Notes under the pieces: generated by a model
Database searches by the model: none
What the model saw: only the letters and a program-made list of their open reading frames with translations
Told to the model about the DNA's origin: nothing
Shown here: positions 58,473 through 64,000 of the stretch, in pieces
Layout: the number at the start of each line of letters is the position of its first letter
How positions within the stretch are numbered: the stretch's first letter is position 1
Translations under genes and position numbers: made by a program
Origin: Atopomonas hussainii
GTDB lineage: Bacteria; Pseudomonadota; Gammaproteobacteria; Pseudomonadales; Pseudomonadaceae
Reading direction: 5' to 3'
Assembly (NCBI RefSeq): GCF_900109735.1
Contig: NZ_FOAS01000013.1
Span: forward strand, 1-64,000
Length of the DNA: 64,000 nt

Positions 58473-58552
58473 GGCAGCACTCCATCGGGCAAACCCAGCG
58501 TGCCTCAGGCTGGCAGATTGGCGTGGTGCAAGCAAAGGGCATTCACGCCAGA

Positions 58553-59476
58553 TCAGCGCGCAAAAAAGGCCGTGTGGGCGCGGTATTCAGCCTGCATATC
58601 ATCCAAGCTGATGCTGGTAAAACGAACTTGGCCGCCGGGTGGCAGCTGCGCCAGCAAAGGCAAATCCAGCGGGTGCACCCAGCCGAGCACCGGGTAGCCG
58701 CCCATGGTTTGCTGGTCGGCCATCAGCACCACCGGCTGGCCGGAGGGCGGCACTTGCACGGCGCCGAGGCTCATGCCGCGCGAATAACGCAGCACTGGCG
58801 GCTCAGCCAGCGCTTCGCCAGTCAAGCGCATGCCCATGCGGTTGCTGTCTGCGCTGAGTGACCACGCCTGATTAAAGAAGGCTTGCTGGGCAGCCTCAGT
58901 AAAACGCGACAGATCACCACCGGGCAGCAAGCGCAGGCGGATCTGCCCGGCGCAGCGCGGCTGAAAACGCCACGGCACGCCGACTTGCCGGGTCAGCAGG
59001 CGGCTACCGCCATGCAGCGCATCGCCTGCCTGTAGCGCGCGGCCATCGCCATGTAGGCCGCCTAAGCCTTCGCGGGTTTGCGTGGCCACACTGCCGAGCA
59101 CCGGCTTGGCGCTAAAGCCGTCTGCGACGGCCAAGTAGGCGCGCTGGCCTCGTGCGCCAAACCCCACGCTGAGGGTTTGCCCGGCACGCAGAATAAAACT
59201 GCTTTGCGTAGCCAGCGGCTGGCCGTCGATGTGCGCCGGTAGCGGCGCGCCGACCAAGGCTAACTGGCCGTCTTGCCGAGCCTCGGCGCTAAAGCCGCCT
59301 AAGGTAATTTCCAGCAAAGGCGCATCCACGGGGTTGCCGAGCAGGCGATTGGCCCACGCGGCGCTTAAACAATCCAGTGGGCCGCTGGCTGACACGCCTA
59401 GGTGTTGCCAGGCGGCGCGCCCGCCGTCCATCAACAGGCTTAACGGGCCGGCTTTAAGCACCGTGAGCGCACTCAC
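58553..59476 (-). CDS. pxpC: 5-oxoprolinase subunit C
   Basis: 307 residues of the KipA/biotin-dependent carboxyltransferase-like family. MDGGRAAWQHLGVSASGPLD at the start and the late MADQQTMGGYPVLG are characteristic. With PxpA and PxpB it hydrolyses 5-oxoproline to glutamate using ATP. Starts with GTG in a GTGA overlap with the pxpB stop; the long open frame upstream is not used. Confidence 0.93.
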   Translation of the reverse strand: MSALTVLKAGPLSLLMDGGRAAWQHLGVSASGPLDCLSAAWANRLLGNPVDAPLLEITLGGFSAEARQDGQLALVGAPLPAHIDGQPLATQSSFILRAGQTLSVGFGARGQRAYLAVADGFSAKPVLGSVATQTREGLGGLHGDGRALQAGDALHGGSRLLTRQVGVPWRFQPRCAGQIRLRLLPGGDLSRFTEAAQQAFFNQAWSLSADSNRMGMRLTGEALAEPPVLRYSRGMSLGAVQVPPSGQPVVLMADQQTMGGYPVLGWVHPLDLPLLAQLPPGGQVRFTSISLDDMQAEYRAHTAFFAR

Positions 59477-60162
59477 GGCGCACCGCCTTGGGCGAGGTAG
59501 GTGGCGTAGTCGATGGCGACAAAGCGCACCCGGTCGCCCACCTGCCAAGGGCTGGGAGGCTGCGCGGACGGGTCGAACAGTGGCTGAGCGGTGCGGCCAA
59601 TCAAGTGCCAGCCGCCGGGCGAGGCTTGTGGGTAGATGGCGCACTGTTGCTCGGCCACCGCCACGCTACCGGCCGGCACTTGAGTGCGCGGCGTGGCGCG
59701 GCGCGGTTGGGCCAATTGCGGGTCGAGCCCGGCTAAATAGGCAAAACCGGGGGCAAAACCAATGGCGCCCACTCGGTAGCGAGCGCTGTGATGCTTGGCG
59801 ATTAGCTCGGCCTCGCTGAGCCCGCAGGAGTCAGCTAACCAAGGCAAATCCGGCGCTAAACGGTGGTCGTAACACACGGCAATGCAATGTTCGCGGGCCG
59901 TGTCGTGCTCTGCCGCGCCCTGCGGCTCGAGCGCGGCAAGTTGGCTAAGCAGCGGGCACAGGCGCTCCACCAGCTGGTGGTAATCCGCCTGCATTACGTC
60001 GTAATGCAGCAACAGGCTATCCCACGCGGGCACCACGGCGACGATACCCGGCCACTGACGCAGCTGCTGCGCCAAGGCCGCGAGGCGCGCGCTGAGCGCT
60101 GCACTGGGCGGCTCGTCCAGCAGCACTTGCAGGGCGCAGGCACCGGCTGGCTCGATGTGCAT
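59473..60162 (-). CDS. pxpB: 5-oxoprolinase subunit B
   Basis: 229 residues of the KipI/allophanate hydrolase subunit 1 family. The IGFAPGFAYLAGLD motif and AEQQCAIYPQASPGGWHLIGRT are clear. Overlaps pxpA by 1 base and pxpC by 3. Member of the 5-oxoprolinase complex. Confidence 0.93.
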   Translation of the reverse strand: MHIEPAGACALQVLLDEPPSAALSARLAALAQQLRQWPGIVAVVPAWDSLLLHYDVMQADYHQLVERLCPLLSQLAALEPQGAAEHDTAREHCIAVCYDHRLAPDLPWLADSCGLSEAELIAKHHSARYRVGAIGFAPGFAYLAGLDPQLAQPRRATPRTQVPAGSVAVAEQQCAIYPQASPGGWHLIGRTAQPLFDPSAQPPSPWQVGDRVRFVAIDYATYLAQGGAP

Positions 60163-60896
60163 CAGAGCGCGTCCAAGCCCGCCCGCAAGCGGCGCAACAC
60201 GCTACGCGCGTGGGCGTTGTCGCCATGCACACAAAGGCTATCGGGCGTGAGGCAGAGGCTACCGCCATCGGCGAGCGCCACCGGCGCGCCACGGGCAAAC
60301 GCTAGCGCTTGGTTGAGAATGCTGTCGTCATCGCCATGCACCGCGCCGGGCGTGCCGCGCGGCAGCAGGCTGCCATCGGCGGCGTAGCCTCGGTCGGCGA
60401 AGGCCTCAAACAACAAAGGCACACCAAGCTGCTCAGCCAAACGCTGGCTGCCGCTGTTATCGGCGCGAGCCAGCACCATCAGTGGCAGGCCGTCGCGGTA
60501 ACGTGCACACGCAGTTAGCGCGGCGCGCAGCAAGCTGGCGTCGGCGGCAATCGCGTTGTACAGCGCGCCGTGCGGTTTGACGTAATCCACTTGGCTACCT
60601 TCGGCGCGGCACAGGCCATCCAGCGCGCCGATTTGGTACAGCAACAGGGCTTCGACTTCTTCCGGCGACACCGCCATGGCGCGGCGACCAAAGCCGACCA
60701 AGTCCGGGTACGCCGGATGCGCACCAATGCTGACGCTGTTCTCCAACGCCAGCTTGACGGTGTTGCGCATGGTCTGCGGGTCGGAGGCATGAAAGCCGCA
60801 GGCGATGTTGGCTTGGTCGACCAGCGGCATGACCAGCTCATCCTCGCCCATGCGCCACGCGCCGAAGCTTTCGCCCATGTCGCAGTTGAGTTTCAT
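60162..60896 (-). CDS. pxpA: 5-oxoprolinase subunit A
   Basis: 244 residues of the LamB/YcsF family: LNCDMGESFG, ANIACGFHASDP and IGAHPAYPDLVGFGRR, with the conserved Asp and His likely to be catalytic. Removes 5-oxoproline, which arises from glutamine and glutathione breakdown. The ATG overlaps the pyruvate kinase stop (TGATG), so it is coupled to that gene. Confidence 0.94.
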   Translation of the reverse strand: MKLNCDMGESFGAWRMGEDELVMPLVDQANIACGFHASDPQTMRNTVKLALENSVSIGAHPAYPDLVGFGRRAMAVSPEEVEALLLYQIGALDGLCRAEGSQVDYVKPHGALYNAIAADASLLRAALTACARYRDGLPLMVLARADNSGSQRLAEQLGVPLLFEAFADRGYAADGSLLPRGTPGAVHGDDDSILNQALAFARGAPVALADGGSLCLTPDSLCVHGDNAHARSVLRRLRAGLDAL

Positions 60897-62344
60897 CAGA
60901 ACACCTTGTCGCCGGCGCAGATGATTTTCAGCGTATTGGTGCCGCCTTCGGTGTTGTTGTAGTCACCTTTGGTGAGCACCAGCCAGTCGCCGGGTTGTAC
61001 TAAGCCGCGCTTGAGCAGCTCGTCCACCGCCGCTTGGTTGGCTTGCTCGCGACCGTGCGCGGCAATATCAAACGGAATCGGGTACACGCCGCGATACAGC
61101 GCCACACGGTGCTGGGTGCTGGCGTGCGGCGAGAGGGCAAAGATCGGCACTTGGCTGCGCATGCGCGACATGGTCAGCGGCGTGGCACCGCTTTCGGTGA
61201 GGCTAACAATCGCCTTCACGCCGGGAAAGTGGTTGGCCGCGTACATGGCCGTGAGGGCGATGGTTTGATCGCAGCGGGCGAAGGTTTCGACCTGCGCCTC
61301 AGCGGTGGGGATCTGCTCGGCGTGCTTTTCGGCGCCGATACAAATACGCGCCATGGCGGCCACGGCCTCGACCGGGTAATCGCCAGCGGCGGTTTCGCCG
61401 GAGAGCATCACCGCGTCGGTATGGTCGATCACCGCGTTGGCCACGTCGGAGACTTCCGCGCGCGTCGGCATCGGGCTCTTGGTCATCGACTCCATCATTT
61501 GCGTGGCGGTGATCACGCCTTTATTCAGCGCGCGGGCCCGGCTGATGATGAGTTTTTGAATGCCGATCAGCTCGGCGTCGCCGATCTCCACGCCCAAGTC
61601 GCCGCGCGCGACCATCACCGCATCACTGGCGCGGATCAGGTCTTCCAGCACGCGCAGTTCAGCCACCGCTTCGGCGCGTTCGATTTTCGCTACTAACCCG
61701 GCGTGGCCGCCCGCGGCTTCTAGCAAGCTACGCGCTTGCTGCATGTCCGCCGCTTCACGCGGGAAGGACACGGCCAAATAATCCACCGCTAGCTCGGCAG
61801 CAAGCTGGATATCGGCGCGGTCTTTAGCGGTCAGCGCTTCGGCCGAGATACCGCCGCCGCGCTTGTTGATGCCCTTGTTGTTGGACAGCGGCCCGGCCAC
61901 TTCGACGCGGGTGTCCACGCCGTCGGCATCCACCGCCAGCACGCGCAGCACTATGCGCCCATCGTCGAGCAGCAGCTCGTCGCCGGGGGCGCAGTCTTTG
62001 ACTAAATCGGGGTAATCCAGCCCGACCACCTGCGCGTTGCCCGCAGCGCGGTCGTGGCTCATCGACAGGCGAAACGCCACGCCATGGGCCAGCTCAATCT
62101 TGTTCTCGGCAAAGCGCGCGATACGAATCTTCGGCCCTTGCAGGTCGCCCAACAGGGCCACGAAACGGCCTTGCTTGGCGGCTTCTTCGCGCACCACTCG
62201 GGCACGTTCGCGGTGATCGTCGGCGCTACCGTGAGAGAAGTTCAACCGCGCCACATCCATACCGGCGGCAATCAGCGCGGCGATTTGCTCACGCGAGCTG
62301 GATGACGGGCCTAAGGTGGCGACAATTTTGCTGCGACGAAACAT
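60896..62344 (-). CDS. pyk: Pyruvate kinase
   Basis: 482 residues. Converts PEP and ADP to pyruvate and ATP. Signature blocks: RRSKIVATLGPSS, RLNFSHG, LLGDLQGPKIR, VAKIERAEAV, VMVARGDLGVEI. The ATG at 62344 begins the conserved N-terminus; an open frame upstream adds 21 unrelated residues. It lies upstream of pxpABC in a minus-strand run with overlapping codons, so glycolytic output and 5-oxoproline salvage share an mRNA. Confidence 0.96.
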   Translation of the reverse strand: MFRRSKIVATLGPSSSSREQIAALIAAGMDVARLNFSHGSADDHRERARVVREEAAKQGRFVALLGDLQGPKIRIARFAENKIELAHGVAFRLSMSHDRAAGNAQVVGLDYPDLVKDCAPGDELLLDDGRIVLRVLAVDADGVDTRVEVAGPLSNNKGINKRGGGISAEALTAKDRADIQLAAELAVDYLAVSFPREAADMQQARSLLEAAGGHAGLVAKIERAEAVAELRVLEDLIRASDAVMVARGDLGVEIGDAELIGIQKLIISRARALNKGVITATQMMESMTKSPMPTRAEVSDVANAVIDHTDAVMLSGETAAGDYPVEAVAAMARICIGAEKHAEQIPTAEAQVETFARCDQTIALTAMYAANHFPGVKAIVSLTESGATPLTMSRMRSQVPIFALSPHASTQHRVALYRGVYPIPFDIAAHGREQANQAAVDELLKRGLVQPGDWLVLTKGDYNNTEGGTNTLKIICAGDKVF

Positions 62345-62412
62345 GCATACTCCAACACTGTTCAGGTCTGTGCACAGTATGACAGCCCCATGACCGTTTG
62401 AAGGCACGAATA

Positions 62413-62442
62413 AAAAAGCCCGCTCTACAGAGCGGGCTTTTT
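62413..62442. terminator. Intrinsic terminator between speC and pyk
   Basis: Perfect 14-bp stem AAAAAGCCCGCTCT with a 2-base gap and complement ending in TTTTT. It lies 15 bases past the speC stop. A-run and T-run make it active on both strands. Confidence 0.92.
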
Positions 62443-62457
62443 AACAACGCGAAACGC

Positions 62458-63630
62458 TTACAGGTAGTAAGACTTCAGCGGCGGGAAACCGTTGAACTCT
62501 ACCGCGCTGTAGCTGGTGGTGTACGCGCCGGTGGACAGCCAGTACATGCGGTCGCCGCTCGACAGGTTCAGCGGCAGGCCGTACTTGTAGTGCTCGTACA
62601 TGATGTCGGCGCTGTCGCAGGTCGGGCCAGCGATAACCACTTCTTCCATCTCACCTTGCTTGTCGGTGTGGATGGGGAACTTGATGGACTCGTCCATGGT
62701 TTCGATCAGGCCGGAGAACTTGCCCACATCGGTGAACACCCAGCGCTCGACGGCGGTGCGCGATTTGCGCGACACCAGCACCACTTCGCTGACCAAGATA
62801 CCGGCGTTGGCGATCAGCGAACGACCGGGCTCGAGGATGATTTCCGGCAGCTCGTCACCGAAGTCTTCCTTCAAGAAGCGGGTGATCTCGCGCGAATAGG
62901 TTTCCAAGTCATTGGTCTTGGCGATGTAGTTGGCCGGGAAGCCGCCACCCATGTTGATCATCTTCAGGGTGATGCCGTCTTCTTCTTTCAGACGCTCGAA
63001 GATCACCTTGACCTTGGCAATCGCCGCATCCCACGCGCCGATATCGCGCTGCTGGCTGCCGACGTGGAAGGAAATGCCGTACGGCACCAAACCCAAATCA
63101 CGGGCCAGAATCAACAGATCCATGGCCATGTCGGTTTGGCAGCCGAACTTGCGTGACAGCGGCCAATCGGCAGTGGTGGCGCCTTCAGTGAGGATGCGCA
63201 CATAAATACGCGAGCCCGGCGCGGCCTTGGCGATGTTGCGCAGGTCGGACTCCGAGTCGGTGGCAAACAGGCGCACGCCTTTGTCGTAGAAGTAGCGGAT
63301 GTCCTTGGACTTCTTGATGGTGTTGCCGTAGCTGATGCGCTCCGGGCCCACGCCACGGCTCATCACCTTGTCCAGCTCATAGATGGAGGCGATGTCGAAG
63401 TTCGAGCCTTTGTCGCGCAGCAGGTCGATCAGCTCGACCGCTGGGTTGGCCTTCACCGCGTAAAACACGTTGGCGAACGGGAAGCCAGCGATCAAGTCAT
63501 CGTAGGCGCGGGAAATGGTGTTCAGATCAATCATCACGAAGGGCGTTTCTTGCTGATCAGCAAACGCCTTCATGCGCTGAAAAGTTTCGGGAGTGAAGTA
63601 ATCTTCGACCTTAATAGGCTGCAACGACAT
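62458..63630 (-). CDS. speC: Ornithine decarboxylase
   Basis: 390-residue group IV PLP-dependent decarboxylase giving putrescine. FYAVKANPA holds the PLP lysine (near residue 60), ISFHVGSQQ and INMGGGFPANY follow, EPGRSLIANAG binds phosphate, and the catalytic cysteine lies in GPTCDSAD. The sequence agrees with the P. aeruginosa SpeC I recall from start to end. It has its own promoter and a leader of about 170 bases with two short ORFs. Confidence 0.94.
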   Translation of the reverse strand: MSLQPIKVEDYFTPETFQRMKAFADQQETPFVMIDLNTISRAYDDLIAGFPFANVFYAVKANPAVELIDLLRDKGSNFDIASIYELDKVMSRGVGPERISYGNTIKKSKDIRYFYDKGVRLFATDSESDLRNIAKAAPGSRIYVRILTEGATTADWPLSRKFGCQTDMAMDLLILARDLGLVPYGISFHVGSQQRDIGAWDAAIAKVKVIFERLKEEDGITLKMINMGGGFPANYIAKTNDLETYSREITRFLKEDFGDELPEIILEPGRSLIANAGILVSEVVLVSRKSRTAVERWVFTDVGKFSGLIETMDESIKFPIHTDKQGEMEEVVIAGPTCDSADIMYEHYKYGLPLNLSSGDRMYWLSTGAYTTSYSAVEFNGFPPLKSYYL

Positions 63631-63655
63631 GCCAGAGTCCTCGCTTGCGTGAATG

Positions 63656-63739
63656 TCAGGGGGCTTGAACGCCGCTCAGTATCCCCACTTTGGTTCGCCT
63701 ACTTCCCAAGGCTTGTCGCCGAGGATTAGCCAAGGGCAT
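63656..63739 (-). CDS. Putative 27-codon upstream ORF in the speC leader
   Basis: ATG to TGA encoding 27 residues (MPLANPRRQALG then SRRTKVGILSG), ending 25 bases before the speC ATG. It is basic, with Arg-Arg pairs. AGAGG lies 2 bases before the ATG, closer than ideal. In enterobacteria a leader peptide controls speF through ornithine, so a regulatory uORF is a reasonable idea, but this peptide does not carry the SpeFL motif I know. Could be chance. Confidence 0.3.
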   Translation of the reverse strand: MPLANPRRQALGSRRTKVGILSGVQAP

Positions 63740-63751
63740 AACCTCTCGTCG

Positions 63752-63784
63752 TCAGTACTTGAGCCGGATGGATCGTTCCAGCAT
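63752..63784 (-). CDS. Putative 10-codon upstream ORF in the speC leader
   Basis: Encodes MLERSIRLKY and ends 12 bases before the next small ORF. It begins about 19 bases after the predicted -10, so close to the 5' end of the mRNA. No strong ribosome site. Very short; supported only by position. Confidence 0.2.
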   Translation of the reverse strand: MLERSIRLKY

Positions 63785-63802
63785 GGACGTTCTTGGGGGC
63801 GC

Positions 63803-63831
63803 ACTTTAGGCCGCAAAGCCCCACGATTCAA
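63803..63831 (-). promoter_or_regulatory. Candidate speC promoter
   Basis: Minus strand: TTGAAT at 63831-63826, a 17-base spacer and TAAAGT at 63808-63803. This gives an mRNA leader of about 165 bases. Confidence 0.55.
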
Positions 63832-64000
63832 CCGTCAAACCCGCGAAAAGCCTAGCTCGGCGCGGTTTTTTTAGCCGCGTGCAAAATAGCCGACAGGCAT
63901 AGGCGAAAATGTCAAAAAAGCTGCACAGGTTAGGCACCGCTCAGCGGCTTTGTCCTACACAACGCCGGCAATAACCCTAACACACCACAGCCGAGTGACC
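63832..64000. other. Intergenic right edge, no gene seen
   Basis: The last 169 bases hold a T-run after a GC-rich stretch (about 63855-63872) that might be a poor terminator, and small repeats. No supported ORF or RNA gene is visible. Confidence 0.5.

Noticed and set aside
62398-63156. Plus-strand open frame opposite speC
   Set aside because: It overlaps a terminator and the highly conserved speC frame. No similarity is visible.
63848-63875. Possible intrinsic terminator near the right edge
   Set aside because: There is a T-run after GC-rich sequence, but no convincing stem ends at it.

Overview
The window reads as chromosome of a moderately high-GC gammaproteobacterium of the Pseudomonadaceae or a close relative. 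As I recall it, three blocks follow Pseudomonas aeruginosa gene order: tyrS/M23 peptidase/anmK/erpA/bactofilin/argC/hemJ (about 0.35-12.3 kb); topoisomerase IV with cpdA, nudF, thiC and a TolC-family gene (12.4-24.9 kb); and prkA-yeaH-spoVR, cca, folK, folB, plsY, tsaD, rpsU-dnaG-rpoD and rmcA (25-44.2 kb). No rRNA gene is present, but the left edge carries three tandem rRNA-type promoters and the start of a boxA, all pointing out of the window on the minus strand. A 16S rRNA gene is therefore expected just beyond position 1.

Layout. 1-12.3 kb: tRNA charging, cell-wall recycling, Fe-S assembly, arginine synthesis, a CLC channel, heme synthesis. 12.4-20.8 kb: one long minus-strand operon, nudF-DUF1249-cpdA-yqiA-parE-(phytase-like)-(retropepsin)-parC, many of whose genes overlap by 1-4 bases. 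20.9-23.4 kb: thiC behind a TPP riboswitch, with a candidate miniature inverted-repeat element on each side. 23.5-30 kb: TolC-family channel and the prkA-yeaH-spoVR stress operon, which has a sigma-S-like promoter. 30-44.2 kb: transport, folate, lipid and tRNA-modification genes, the macromolecular synthesis operon and a 1251-residue periplasm-sensing c-di-GMP protein. 44.25 kb: a CAU-anticodon tRNA, probably tRNA-Ile2.

44.4-51.5 kb is accessory. It begins with a cassette typical of type VI secretion cargo: a PAAR spike with a transthyretin-like tail, a 343-residue putative effector with a caspase/CHAT-like His-Gly and Ala-Cys pattern, an exported small protein that could be its immunity partner, and a CHAP amidase. 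A NERD-domain gene follows. Then comes a visibly A+T-rich, tightly spaced three-gene operon (48.4-51.5 kb): a 37-kDa nucleoid-associated (NA37/YejK) family protein, a protein resembling the GAPS4a PD-(D/E)XK-type nuclease, and one resembling GAPS4b. I read it as a candidate three-component anti-phage system and the most interesting object here.

51.5-64 kb returns to ordinary metabolism: a DJ-1/AraC regulator, a molybdopterin oxidoreductase, a divergent LysR/NAD(P)-binding pair, an operon joining pyruvate kinase to 5-oxoprolinase (pxpABC), a nitroreductase and an FKBP isomerase, and ornithine decarboxylase speC, whose leader contains two short upstream ORFs. Family names come from reading translated sequences by eye; no database search was run.
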